A stretch of DNA of 64,000 nt from Pelagomonas calceolata. Lineage: Eukaryota > Sar > Pelagophyceae > Pelagomonadales > Pelagomonadaceae. The stretch covers positions 3,472,001 to 3,536,000 of the forward strand of contig CAKKNE010000001.1 in assembly GCA_918797485.1 (NCBI GenBank), written 5' to 3'. The notes beneath the pieces were generated by a model. The model saw only the letters and a list, made by a program, of their open reading frames with translations, was not told the origin of the DNA and searched no databases. Both the position numbers and the translations under genes were made by a program. The stretch's first letter is position 1; the number at the start of each line of letters is the position of its first letter. Of this stretch, positions 9,801-18,377 are shown one piece after another.

Positions 9801-11581
9801 AGGAGCTGCGCGAGAAGATTAAGGGCGTGCAGGGCGAGATCGAGAGTAGGCGGGGCGACGTGCAGCAGCGGCAGGAGAAGCGGTACAAGACCTACGACAA
9901 GGCACCGATGAAGAAGGTCTATGATCCGGAGACGGGCGAGACCACCGAAGAACCTCTGTTCAACGCGGACGAGGGCGCCTTCGACAACTTCATCGAGCGG
10001 CGCGAGGCGACGCTGCTGAAGGGCGAGACGCTCGCGGCGCTGGAGTTGCGGGAGCAGTCTCTTCGCAGATTCGAGGCGGATCTGAGGAAGCGTACTGCTC
10101 GTAAATTGAGAGCGGAGCGCAAGCGGGAACGCGAGGAGGCGCGGGCTGAGGCGGGTTCAGATGCTGAGGAGGAGGACGAAGATGAAGACGAGTTGGCGGC
10201 GGCCGTCGAGGACGCTTTACAAGATAAGCTCCCGGACATCGAGCAGCGCCTCGCGGACATCGAACAGCGCAAGGAGGAGCTCGCCGAGTTGGAGGCCGAA
10301 AAAGAACACAAGTCGAAGCCCAAGGCGCCCACCAAAAAAGCTTTTGTGGATGGGCGCATCAAGGACGTCCCGCTGTACAACCCGAACAAGAAGGCCTACG
10401 TGGACCCGCCCCAGTCGGGCTACCTGAACTTCATGTCGCGGCAGACCGAGGTCGTGGAACGCGCGACGACGGCCCAGACTCTCAAACTACGGGAGACGGC
10501 GCTCGTACGGCGCGAAAAGGAGATGAAGAAGCGGACTAATCAGAGACGCAACGAGGTCAAGGAGCGGGAGCGCCGCCAAGAACTCGAAGAGACGCGGCGC
10601 GAGCGGCGCGAGGAGCGGCTCGAGAGGGAGGAGGAGAGGAAAGAAAGGTTGCTCGAGATTCATGAAAGGAACAAGGAGAAGCGCGAGGAACGGGCCGAGC
10701 GCGCGAAGGAGGCGCGCGCGCGGAGGAGGGAGGCCTTCCTGCGGGCCGCGGACGCCGACGACGACGGCGCTTCATTGGACGCGATCGAGCAGGAGATCGA
10801 GACGCTCGAGAGAGCGTTGGAAGATCTCCAGGACGAGCGCGAGAAGGTCGAAGAAGATAGAAGAAATGCGGAGGAAGACGAACGGGAGGCCCGGGAAGCG
10901 GCGAGCCCGGTCAAGCACAAGAACAAGTCGAGACCGTCGGACTGGGCCGAATTCCTCGGTAGAAGGGAGGAGGCCATCGAGCGGCGGACGACGCGCGACT
11001 CCCTGGCTTTACGGGAGAAGACGCTGACGACGTATGAATTGGAGATCACGCGGCGGAAGGAGGGCAAGGAAAAAGAAATTCAAGCTAGAGAAAGGCGGCA
11101 GAAAGCCTTGGAACAGCGACGCGAGCGTCTGGAGAGGAAGCGCGAGCACGCCGAAGAATTGCGGGACAAGGTCCTGGCGCGCCAAGAAGATCAGATGAAA
11201 AAACGCGTCGAGAGGGCCGAGCGGCGCGCGGCGGCCATCGAGCGGCGGAAAGAAAGGGACGAGGACTACGACGACGACGGCAGTCTCGCGGATATTCGAG
11301 ATGAGATCGACGAGCTGGACCACGCGCTGGAAGATATAAGGGAAGAACGGGAGAAGGCGCGCGCGACCCGGAAAGCCAAGGTCAAGGAGGAAAGGAGGGT
11401 GGAGGAGGAGATGCGCCGCAAGGAAAAGGCCGCGCAGACTGAAAGAGTGGATGCGCGGCGTCGTCGTAAGGAGGAGAAGAAGAGAAATGAGAGGCGAAGA
11501 CGGCGTCGCGGCCGCGATAGTGATAGTGATAGCGGCAGCGACCGGCGGCGGCGGCGCGACTCGTCTTCCGAGTCAGACTGA
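6857..11581 (+). CDS. very large Tudor-like / zinc-ribbon / coiled-coil protein
   Basis: 1574 aa, no intron seen. Residues about 20-70 look like a Tudor/SH3-type barrel (EVEARYGGESEWFPGTIKAV then DGSYDIDYADGD). Two zinc-ribbon-like modules follow at about residues 400-430 and 450-480 (CPSCG...RCPEC and CGKCG...CAVC, each with KRD or TRD before the second pair). The rest is highly charged: Lys/Glu/Asp tracts, then long coiled coils. Three related modules recur in the C-terminal half (about 9976, 10417 and 10935): a F-[IM/L]-x-R-[RQ] start followed by a L-x-LRE-x-[SAT]-L block. It ends in an Arg-rich tail with DSDSDSGSD and SSSESD. I do not recognise the family. Inference: a nuclear or cytoskeletal scaffold. 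The ATG at 6857 is the first Met directly before conserved-looking sequence; the frame is open further upstream to 6494. Confidence 0.65.
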   Translation: MDGSLDFSVSGDTFPGGRTPAKAPPLKEGAEVEARYGGESEWFPGTIKAVNADGSYDIDYADGDKETKVIAEFVRMKQPPKTPLKRQDTEDSLKSTQKLKRAASEVEDKERADAKGASRNLQSAARELDSSQTLEASRSMRSAGEELQERKKQEAQRELEKQARREQEQAPEAIKEAARKVDGEKLSASVADLGRSASKYEASKEDPHAWMSSKKALPDKVEARTWSGLEAKATPELQAALPWDTSDIPTGNRPEVALLAERSLRRSRAPDAISRQQRVLLARSVDFSVPKKKLGPKFATISAHRLSKPIDRSTDVYGRTVKDVTNAAQKRLFKFASRDDALNCTFRPRLGKGDPLGEDQKEDEDNPNNFIQRQDAWGRKVRQDREHRKGEKEYGYVIDKKMCPSCGAVQKYDEIVNKRDRCPECAVAYKSSSAIKLARERELLGSNDAETCGKCGARQTLEELLDTRDTCAVCAIVYEELVMGGGSEEEEEESEKESDKEDNLEEHVGKRVKTPSGKVGKISRVEGDLCYVVLAKEEADGGAEAKEGDEKPKKKGSDDESEAKGSDGGSHDEAKGDDPLANVSPTKKSSRRRREKSNLSSDEENDDDDDASDGKGDAEQWVREQWPLMGRKGKETGGAEEGEDEFYFDELQLIEEKKSKKKKKKGSDDEYSSDEEAKQGDGSDAEAKADSDGDGSEAKEDEDSVKSKKKAKKKKKTKKRKVAKRKGPRTLLGRLRADARAQMTLEALLLRERSILQAEAGFLTVELRKLKRRRKLERAAGRRAAGTKVKDAIDADERAIVKALDDERKAAKAASVYESDPKRREALEAKVDEARAQRNAAFKHAVPALKERLDYNQACLDKCRRWRAKLSEKPDEPLHEEEEAKKEDPLMDKLREKGLGTFRERYQRTLDETETPELLDRKLRAIEQYRKEMEGQMRRKKLLTQKALRQKAEGKSDDEEDVDPLVAQRVEDELEKLDTHMEELREKIKGVQGEIESRRGDVQQRQEKRYKTYDKAPMKKVYDPETGETTEEPLFNADEGAFDNFIERREATLLKGETLAALELREQSLRRFEADLRKRTARKLRAERKREREEARAEAGSDAEEEDEDEDELAAAVEDALQDKLPDIEQRLADIEQRKEELAELEAEKEHKSKPKAPTKKAFVDGRIKDVPLYNPNKKAYVDPPQSGYLNFMSRQTEVVERATTAQTLKLRETALVRREKEMKKRTNQRRNEVKERERRQELEETRRERREERLEREEERKERLLEIHERNKEKREERAERAKEARARRREAFLRAADADDDGASLDAIEQEIETLERALEDLQDEREKVEEDRRNAEEDEREAREAASPVKHKNKSRPSDWAEFLGRREEAIERRTTRDSLALREKTLTTYELEITRRKEGKEKEIQARERRQKALEQRRERLERKREHAEELRDKVLARQEDQMKKRVERAERRAAAIERRKERDEDYDDDGSLADIRDEIDELDHALEDIREEREKARATRKAKVKEERRVEEEMRRKEKAAQTERVDARRRRKEEKKRNERRRRRRGRDSDSDSGSDRRRRRDSSSESD

Positions 11582-11594
11582 TAAGTTACAGTAA

Positions 11595-12086
11595 TTAGTT
11601 CTTCTTCGCGGCGGCGAGGCTCCGCGCGAGGTCGTCCGCGACGCCGCGCGCGCACGCGGCGTAGGCGTCGACGACGGCCGCGCACTGGAGGACCCCCGCG
11701 CCGCTCTTCGACGCGTAGCAGTCGAGGACGTCCTTCTCCTCCGCGACGCACCGCGGCGCCGCCTCCTTGCGGACGAAGTCGTATTTGCTGTGTAACAAAG
11801 CCACCTGCCGCTTGACGTCGTCCAATCGATCGGCTTCCAGCGAGCTGAGCTCCGCCGCCCGGCTCTCCTGGAAGGCGCGGCGCTCGGCCTCGAAGTCCGC
11901 GGCGAGTTTCCGCACCGTCGCGTCGGCGGCCGCGTCCGGGTTGCCCACGGCGTCGGCCGCGCGCTGCGCCGCGTCGCGGCGATTCCGTTGCGAGGCGAGG
12001 GCCTCGGCGAGGCCGGCCTCGATGACGACTCCGCTTCCGGCTGGCGCGCCGTCTGCCGCTTGTTTCCTGGAGAAGCGGCCTCCCAT
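11595..12086 (-). CDS. MIC19/CHCHD3-like twin CX9C protein of the MICOS complex
   Basis: 163 aa. It begins MGGRFSRK, a good N-myristoylation signal as in MIC19/CHCHD3. A central coiled coil (about residues 25-105) is followed by a CHCH domain with two CX9C motifs: C-VAEEKDVLD-C and C-AAVVDAYAA-C. In this family the cysteines are oxidised by Mia40 in the intermembrane space, and the protein links MIC60 at crista junctions. The stop is 13 bp from the stop of the convergent coiled-coil gene. Confidence 0.75.
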   Translation of the reverse strand: MGGRFSRKQAADGAPAGSGVVIEAGLAEALASQRNRRDAAQRAADAVGNPDAAADATVRKLAADFEAERRAFQESRAAELSSLEADRLDDVKRQVALLHSKYDFVRKEAAPRCVAEEKDVLDCYASKSGAGVLQCAAVVDAYAACARGVADDLARSLAAAKKN

Positions 12087-12250
12087 GCTATGGCTGGATT
12101 CTCTGTGGGAGCGGAATAAATGCGCGCTCGCTGAACTGCCTCGCGTCCTATGTGTATTTGTGACTTGCTGGCTGACTGCTGTCGCCGCGGAGATGCTCTT
12201 CCGACGGTAAAGCAGGTAGATTAGCCTGTGGCCCCGCGAGCCTGTGGTTT

Positions 12251-12274
12251 GCTAGTGTCTTACAGGACGCTAGC
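12251..12274 (-). promoter_or_regulatory. recurrent upstream near-palindrome, copy 3
   Basis: Sense strand reads GCTAGCGTCC then TGTAAGACACTAGC, 165 bp before the MIC19-like ATG. Both neighbouring genes are on the minus strand, so its orientation toward the downstream gene is informative. Confidence 0.65.
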
Positions 12275-12619
12275 TTTATACGGGTTTTACAGTTTTCACA
12301 CATTTTGCTTAAGCCCGTCGTCGTAGGCGCCTCATCTGCTATGGCATTTGCATAATGCATCAGCCAAGTTGGGTCCACAGACATTTGCAATGCTTGCAAT
12401 TTGTCTTCGATCCGGGATGGCGGCGCCAGAGTCGAGAGTGGTGTATTCACCAGCTATTCTCGGGGCGGTTCCAAGACAACGGAGCCTACCAAAAATGGAG
12501 AGTCAATTTGCATCATGCCCACCTTCGGCCAAGACGTCGTGAATACGTAAATCAGGCGGGCCGGCAACAACTGCAAGGACATGGTTTTGGGTTTGTTGAG
12601 AGCGAGGAGTTTCAGCATG

Positions 12620-12662
12620 CCCCGTACCGTTAACACAGACCCCGTACGGTTAACGTACGGGG
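12620..12662. repeat. short direct repeat and palindromic hairpin
   Basis: CCCCGTACCGTTAAC (12620-12634) is repeated as CCCCGTACGGTTAAC (12640-12654), 14 of 15 identical. The second copy extends into a hairpin with 9-bp arms, CCCCGTACG and CGTACGGGG, around GTTAA (12640-12662). Confidence 0.7.
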
Positions 12663-12847
12663 CAAGCAACACAACTGCGAGAGAGCGAGAGCGAGAGAGA
12701 CGCGCCTCTCGAGTAACAACAATAATAATAATATCCATAAATAGCGTTTCTCCGAGTGCCAGCCGCCGGAACGGAAACTATACGACCCAACCCCAACAAT
12801 GTAAACATCCCTGCGCGTAACAACAAGAATACTTAGGTCGCCAACGT

Positions 12848-14169
12848 CTATAACCCAGGCACGTCGATAACCCCGCGCCGCCGCGCCGCGTCGAGCCGCG
12901 ACGATATAGCCCTCTCCAAATCGACGTTGTAGGCCACGGACTTGAGCGGCTCCGTCATGGCCGAGGCCGCCGCCCACTCCGCGTCGAACTCGCCGCCCGT
13001 CTCGAGGCAGGCGTGCCTCGTCGTGGCGGACACGACCTCGCGGCCGTTGTCAAACATCGTCACGCGCAGAGTACCGCGGTACGTCTCCCGCGCGCCGTCG
13101 ACCATGCCGCTCTTCGACGGCACGCGCACCGCGCAGCCCTCGTCGTCCGTCTCGGCCTCGATCGTGCAGGACGTGCCCCGGTCGGCGTAGGACGCGGTCA
13201 CGCGCCACGCGCCCCACGGCGCCACGGTCCACTCGACCTCGGGGAAGGGCCAGAACTCTCCGTCCAAATGGATGCCCACGAGCCCGACGTCCTCCTCGCG
13301 CTCGAGCGCCCCGCCGGCCAGCAGGCTCCGCCGCGCGCCCGTCGCCGTGAGCGTCAGCTGCGACGCCGGCTCGACGGCATCAAAGGCGTTGCACTGGAGC
13401 CACCACCACTTGCGCGGGAAGCCGCGGCCCCAGTTCTTCTCGGCGTAGAACGGGGCGTCGACGAACGCCGTCCGTTGCCCCTCGATCTCGACCCAGCCCG
13501 TCGCGTGGCCCAGGGACATGAGGACCTGGTAGTGCGGGCTCAGGAGCGGCCCGAGCGCCGCGAGCCAGCCCGCCGTCGAGTACTGCCGCGCGTCGCCGAA
13601 GCGCCCGCCCCAGCCGACGTCCGGGCGGACGCGAAAGTCCCACGTGACGCCGTCGAGGCGGCCCCGGTGTTGGACGGACGTCATCGCGAACGAGAAGGTA
13701 TCGCCGGCGTAGCGCAGCGACAGGTCGTGGGGGGCCGCGGCGAAGGGCGAGCAATCTGTTGAAGACGCGCAGATCGCTTTTGCGGCGTCCGCCGTGGAGG
13801 CAAGGACTTGCGCGTCGACGCCCGACCGCGCCGTCCGGCGGCCCGGGTCGAAGATCGCGTAGATGAACGCGAACGACTGCTCGTTCTCGGGTAGGGTGAT
13901 CCGGTTGTACCAGCCCTCCTGCGTTCGTTTTTCTTTAGTGTGGGGCGTGTCCGGCGGTCCCTCTCTCTCACCGCGCCGACGCGTGACGGCATGGGCGTGC
14001 ACGCCATCGCCGCGACGTGAAGTAAATACATAGGACGCCGGTTAAAAACGAAGAAGTCGGTCTGCCCCTGGCCGTGGTAGCCCGCGTGGGGCGTGCGCCG
14101 CGCTTGGGGGCTGAGGCTGCGGCTGGGCTGGGAGAGCAGCAGCAGGATGGCTGGCATTGCCGCACGCAT
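12848..14169 (-). CDS. VTE1: tocopherol cyclase (VTE1-like), two exons
   Basis: Exon 1 is 14169-14050 and exon 2 is 13918-12848, phase 0, giving 396 aa. Exon 1 ends in the conserved TPHAGYH stretch and exon 2 opens with EGWYNRITLPE, reconstituting the family sequence TPHxGYH...F-EGW-x-x-x-x-LPE. Further signatures: VLMSLGHATGWVEIEGQRTA, FYAEKNWGRGFPRKWWWLQC. The enzyme closes the chromanol ring of tocopherols in plastids (plastoglobules). The N-terminus MRAAMPAILLLLSQPSRS is a signal-like leader consistent with complex-plastid import. The intron (13919-14049) carries the CGATGGCGT core found in most introns here, and a 9-bp inverted repeat TTCGTTTTT spans its ends. Confidence 0.9.
13919..14049 (-). 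repeat. introner-like intron of the tocopherol cyclase gene
   Basis: 131 nt, GT-AG. Core CGATGGCGT in gene sense (plus coordinates 14001-14009). Ends carry TTCGTTTTT at the donor side (its first 3 bases exonic) and AAAAACGAA just before the CGCAG acceptor. Confidence 0.75.
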
Positions 14170-14409
14170 GGCCGCTGCGGCGTTTTCTCGGTGCGAATTG
14201 TCTGTGCTTGATGCGTTTGGCCTGCTCCACTGAGCTTGAGATTGATGCGGCCGTATAGGCGGCTTTAGAGAGGGCTCTCCAGCTTTTGGGAGAGGCCCAG
14301 CCTAGGCAAAAAGGCTGAAACGCCACCGCAGCGGAGGCGCAGCACACACAGCGCTTGTGCAACGCCAAAAGCGATCCTGGCAGGCGGGCTCCCGCAATTT
14401 GCAGCAGCA

Positions 14410-15673
14410 ATGGCTCCGTTGCTGCGATGCCTGGTGATCACCACCACTGTGCTCGCCTTGCAAGCGCCGCGCACCCTACGCCCCAAAACGCTGCGCCAAG
14501 CGACGCAGCTCGAGCAATTAGCCGAGCAAACGGTCCTATCGATTGACACCGGCGACCTGAATATAATTGAACAATACGCGAAGGGCGGCCTGATCTCCGA
14601 CGCCACGACGAATCCGTTGTTTGTGGCGCAGGCCGGGACATCGGGCGACGCGAGGTACGTCGCTTTTGTGGATAAGGCCATCGCCTACGCGAAGGCGAAC
14701 AGCGGCGGCGACGACGTCGTGTCGTTGGCGATGGACCGCTTGGCCGTGGAGCTTGGTCTCGAGATCGTGAAGCTCGTGCCTGGCTACGTGTCGACGGAGG
14801 TGGACATCCGCGCGTCCTTCGACACCGAGGAGTCCGTCCGGCGCGCTCGAAGAATTATTGCGATGTACGAAGCGGAGGGCGTCGACAGAAGTCGAGTACT
14901 GGTCAAGCTCGCGGGCACGTGGGAGGGCATCGAGGCCGCGCGGATTTTGGAGAGGGACGGCATCACGTGCAACATCACGCTCATCTTCGGCTTCGCGCAG
15001 GGCGTGGCCGCGGCGCAGGCCGGCGCGCGGCTCATCTCGCCCTTCCCCGGCCGCGTCAAGGACTGGCACGCGGCGAACGGCGGCGCGCCGACGTACGAGC
15101 CCGACGAGGATCCGGGCGTCGTTGTAGTTAGGCGCATCTACGAGTACTACAAGAAGCACGGGCACGGCACGATCTGCATGCCGGCGTCGTGGCGGCCGTC
15201 GCGCGGCACGTCGGACCCGTCTTATGCTGTGGACGAGATTTTAGCTTTAGCGGGCACGTACCTGTGTGGAAACCAAATTTATTTACGACGCATTAGTCCT
15301 GAATCGCCGCGTCGACTTCCACGTCATCGGCGCGACACCTGCTCGATGGCGTGGCAATTTCGGTTCCTCACCGCTCGACGGAACCAGTACGAGCACCGAC
15401 TCACTGGTTGATTTACGCACAGGCACGGACCGGATGACGATTCCGCCGCCGCTACTTGAGCTCCTGGCGTCGTCTGACGAGCCGGTGCCGCGAAAGCTGG
15501 AGCCGGCCCGGGCGGCCGCGGCCTGCGCCGACGCCGAGCTCGTCTACGACGAGTCGAGCTTTCGGCTGGCCATGAACGCGGACCTCGCGGCGACGACGAA
15601 GCTCGCCGAGGGCATCAACGCGTTTATTGGGGAGACGGCGAAGTTGCAAGCGGCGATCGAAGCGAAAGTATAA
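14410..15673 (+). CDS. transaldolase (TalB-type), plastid leader, two exons
   Basis: Exons 14410-15253 and 15423-15673 give 364 aa. Core signatures: DATTNPLFV near the start, the Schiff-base lysine in RVLVKLAGTWEGI, NITLIFGFAQ, ISPFPGRVKDW and, across the splice, LALAGTDRMTIPPPLL. Transaldolase moves a dihydroxyacetone unit between sugar phosphates in the pentose phosphate pathway. The leader MAPLLRCLVITTTVLALQAP looks like a secretory signal for a complex plastid. The only intron placement that restores the family sequence is GC-AG, with GGCACG repeated at both boundaries. The stop lies 7 bp from that of the convergent NYN gene. Confidence 0.88.
15254..15422 (+). repeat. introner-like GC-AG intron of the transaldolase gene
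   Basis: 169 nt. The direct repeat GGCACG lies at 15253-15258 and 15422-15427. The near ends are inverted repeats (CTGTGTGGAAACCAA against TTGATTTACGCACAG). Core CGATGGCGT at 15344-15352, gene sense. Confidence 0.7.
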
Positions 15674-15680
15674 TACTTAC

Positions 15681-17000
15681 TTAATATTCTACGTCATCGT
15701 CTCCCCCGTGCCCGTCCGGCCAGAACGGCTCGTCCGGGTTCTGGCAGATGCACCGCAACGCATCGGACCCGCCGAATCCAGGTTTCGAATGAAACGGGTT
15801 CTCAACGAAAGCGTCGTCGGACGGTTCGGCGACTGGTGCGTCCCGCAGCCAGCCGCGCAGCGCCGCCTCCAGCTCGTCGGACTCGGCCAGGAGCTTCTTG
15901 GCCGACGCGCGCGCCGACGCGCCCGCGCCCCGCTCGACGCCCTCGAGCTTCCGGGCGCGCTCGCGCTTGCGGCGCTTCCGCCGCAGGCGGCGGTTGCCCG
16001 CGACCATGACGGCGGCGCGCGCCTCCTTCTCCTCCCTGTCCTCCTCCTCCTCGACAGCCTCCTCAACAATATCGGGCGGCGGCGGCCGCCGCAGCGCGTC
16101 CGCGAAGCGCAGCAGCTCGTGGCGGTGCTTGCGGTCCGTGAGGCGGTGCGTGAGGACGCGCGGAGCGTCGTCGGGGTCCGCCTCCTCGGCGAACCAGTTT
16201 GCGAAATCCGCCAGCGGCCCGCGCGGCGCCGCCGCGTCCCGCGCCAGGAGCCACCTCAATCTTTCAGCGAGGACGACGCGCATCCACGTCTGCTCGTTGC
16301 CGAGCGGCGACCCCTCCACCAGAGGCGGCCGCGCGCGGCGCCGCATCCGCGCGCGCATTGATGAAGGCGCCGTCAGCACGTGCTTCGCTAATCTATCAAC
16401 CGCCTCATCAAAAGCGGCGGCGTGCGCGCCTTGTACAATTGTCGCGTCGGCGAGGGCCGCGTCCGCAAAAGCCTCGGACCGCGCGAACCGCACGAGCGTC
16501 TCGGGGGAGCGCCTTCTTCCAGCCTCGGGCGCGCCGCGGATCGCGCGCGCCGCGACGTACGACGCCCGCGCGCGCAGCCCGAAGTCCGACGTCACGACCG
16601 TCAGCGTCCTATTGTGAGCGAGGAAGTGCTCGACGCAGTCGACGATCGCGTCGTCCGCCGTGCCGCGCCGTCCCGCGAAGGCCGTCGCGTAGGCGCCTGA
16701 TGATGAAACGAAGCAGTCCCGGCGCTCGCCGTGGTCGAGCATCAGGATTGTTTCTTGGCCGAGCAGGCCGCGCGCGTGCGCGCCCGCCGCCGCGGCGTCT
16801 ACATCTGCTGCCGACAGCCGCCACTTGCTCTTGCCGCGGCAGTTGTCGCCGTCGATTATCACAACGTCGCCCGGCCGCGGCCGCAGCGCCTTCCACGACG
16901 GGGCTTGCGTTTCAGCGTGCAGCGCCGACTGTCGCGGCGGCGGGCGCGTCGGCGGGGCGAAGGCGGCGGCGGCCCCGACCGCGAGCCAAAGGCGCAGCAT
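15681..17000 (-). CDS. plastid-targeted NYN/PIN-like nuclease protein
   Basis: 439 aa. The N-terminus MLRLWLAVGAAAAFAPPTRP is a textbook heterokont plastid presequence (hydrophobic leader, then AFAP). Residues about 45-190 resemble the NYN/YacP nuclease fold: VVIIDGDNCRG with the first metal-binding Asp, a central TADDAIVDCVEHF, and LTVVTSDFGLRARA. These acidic residues usually bind Mg2+ for RNA cleavage. The C-terminal half is Arg/Glu-rich with a basic stretch (RRLRRKRRKRERARK) that could bind RNA, ending in an acidic tail. Inference: a plastid RNA-processing endonuclease. No intron seen. Confidence 0.7.
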   Translation of the reverse strand: MLRLWLAVGAAAAFAPPTRPPPRQSALHAETQAPSWKALRPRPGDVVIIDGDNCRGKSKWRLSAADVDAAAAGAHARGLLGQETILMLDHGERRDCFVSSSGAYATAFAGRRGTADDAIVDCVEHFLAHNRTLTVVTSDFGLRARASYVAARAIRGAPEAGRRRSPETLVRFARSEAFADAALADATIVQGAHAAAFDEAVDRLAKHVLTAPSSMRARMRRRARPPLVEGSPLGNEQTWMRVVLAERLRWLLARDAAAPRGPLADFANWFAEEADPDDAPRVLTHRLTDRKHRHELLRFADALRRPPPPDIVEEAVEEEEDREEKEARAAVMVAGNRRLRRKRRKRERARKLEGVERGAGASARASAKKLLAESDELEAALRGWLRDAPVAEPSDDAFVENPFHSKPGFGGSDALRCICQNPDEPFWPDGHGGDDDVEY

Positions 17001-17376
17001 TTGTCACACTCTGTAGATGCTACTAAGGGCAGATGCACCTCTCGACAGCTGCTTAATCGGTCCGCAGAGTGCAAGTGGCAGTGTCTCACTTTTGTGCACC
17101 GCACGCGGCTGCACTCGCAATAGAGTTTCAGCGCTCGCGTCGTGACCTTTATGAGCGATAACGAGCGACGCGCCAGCTCTCGCTAACTCTAGACGATTAG
17201 TCGGCGCGCCAAGACCGCGACTACACCCTCTGCCAGCTGCAGCGGCACTGAGCAAAACGCGGGCTCGTACGCGGCGAGGAGCAAAACAGACGCTGGCATT
17301 CGTCGCCCAAGTGTAGCACTGGAGCACTCACGCGCGTTGCAGCGCCCCGCGGCACGGATGCTGCCGTAGCGCAGCC
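17001..17376. other. 376-bp divergent intergenic region
   Basis: Between the NYN gene and the PLP enzyme gene. No clear copy of the upstream near-palindrome, no repeat copy and no supported gene. Confidence 0.4.
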
Positions 17377-18372
17377 ATGCGCATGGCCATAGCCGCGCTC
17401 GCCACGGCGGCGCGCGCCGCGGCACCCATAAAAGCGCCGCCGGCGTCGCCGCTCCAGCCCTTCACCGTGCGCGGCCGCTCTGTGTTAGTCAAGCGCGACG
17501 ACCGCTACGCCCTACCTGGAGTTTTATCGGGCGTCGCCGGCAACAAGGCGCGGAAGCTGTACGGGCTGTACAAGCGCGGTTTTGGGGATGCGGAGGCCGT
17601 GGCCTCGCTAGGAGGCCACCAGTCGAACGCCTTCCCGTGCATCGCGGCGTTGTGTCGGGCCTTCGACCTGCCCTTCTACTTCGTCTGCAAGCCGGTGCCG
17701 CGGTGGCTCCGCCAAAACCCGGCGGGCAACTACGCTAGGGCATTGGCGCTGGGGGCCGAGCTCGTTCCTTTGAAACCTGATGATTACCGGCGGTGTATTG
17801 CTGATCCTGAATGGCGGGCCGATCTCCTGAAGGACGTCGCGGGCGTCTCAGAGGTCGCGTGGGTGCCGCAGGGAGCGGCGTCGCGCGACGCGGAAGCGGG
17901 CGTCGCCATGCTCGCCGCGGAGCTTGTTGATGACTTGAAAGAGTATGCAAACGCGCGCGTCGTCGTCCCCGCGGGAACGGGCACGACGGCCCTGTTTTTG
18001 GCGAGGCATTTGCGCGACGCGGACGTCGAGGTCTGCGCGGCGCCCTGCGCTACCAGTTCTATCGAATTGAAGCGCCAGATGACTCTGTTGGACGACGCCT
18101 CGGGTTCCATAGGCGCGTTTCCCACTATCCTTGGGGCGCCGCCCTACCGCTTCGGCGCGCCGGATAAACGCGTTTTGGCGACGTGGCGCGAGCTGGCAGC
18201 GTCAGGACTCCACGTCGACTTGGTCTATGCGCCGGCGGCCTTTGAGACGCTCTTACAAACGGTGGACGACCGGCCCCAGTGCTACGTGCACTGCGGGGGC
18301 AACGCCGGCGTCGCCACCCAACTCAATAGGTACCGCCACGCAGGATTATTAGGAGTAAAAGAGATAGAATAA
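17377..18372 (+). CDS. PLP-dependent enzyme, ACC deaminase / D-cysteine desulfhydrase family
   Basis: 331 aa. Family signatures are GNKARKLYGL (the lysine that binds PLP in this fold), SLGGHQSNAFPCIAALC, and VPAGTGTTALFLA near residue 195 (phosphate-binding loop). Members deaminate 1-aminocyclopropane-1-carboxylate or desulfhydrate D-cysteine; the substrate cannot be decided here. The N-terminus MRMAIAALATAARAAAPIKAP is Ala/Arg-rich and could be a mitochondrial targeting peptide. The stop lies 5 bp from the stop of the convergent YciI gene. Confidence 0.8.
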   Translation: MRMAIAALATAARAAAPIKAPPASPLQPFTVRGRSVLVKRDDRYALPGVLSGVAGNKARKLYGLYKRGFGDAEAVASLGGHQSNAFPCIAALCRAFDLPFYFVCKPVPRWLRQNPAGNYARALALGAELVPLKPDDYRRCIADPEWRADLLKDVAGVSEVAWVPQGAASRDAEAGVAMLAAELVDDLKEYANARVVVPAGTGTTALFLARHLRDADVEVCAAPCATSSIELKRQMTLLDDASGSIGAFPTILGAPPYRFGAPDKRVLATWRELAASGLHVDLVYAPAAFETLLQTVDDRPQCYVHCGGNAGVATQLNRYRHAGLLGVKEIE

Positions 18373-18377
18373 TCAAC

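Larger units (their letters stand above)
12087..12847. other. 761-bp tandem intergenic region
   Basis: Between the MIC19-like gene (-) and the end of the tocopherol cyclase gene (-). It holds the upstream motif at 12251-12274, a direct repeat plus hairpin at 12620-12662, a GAGA-rich tract near 12680-12710, and at 12814-12862 a stretch shared with 42853-42919. Short open frames (for example minus 12148-12450) run through the motif and show no recognisable protein. Confidence 0.5.

Noticed and set aside
12148-12450. 100-aa open frame on the minus strand
   Set aside because: It runs through the recurrent upstream motif, has no recognisable protein features and lies in the promoter of the MIC19-like gene.
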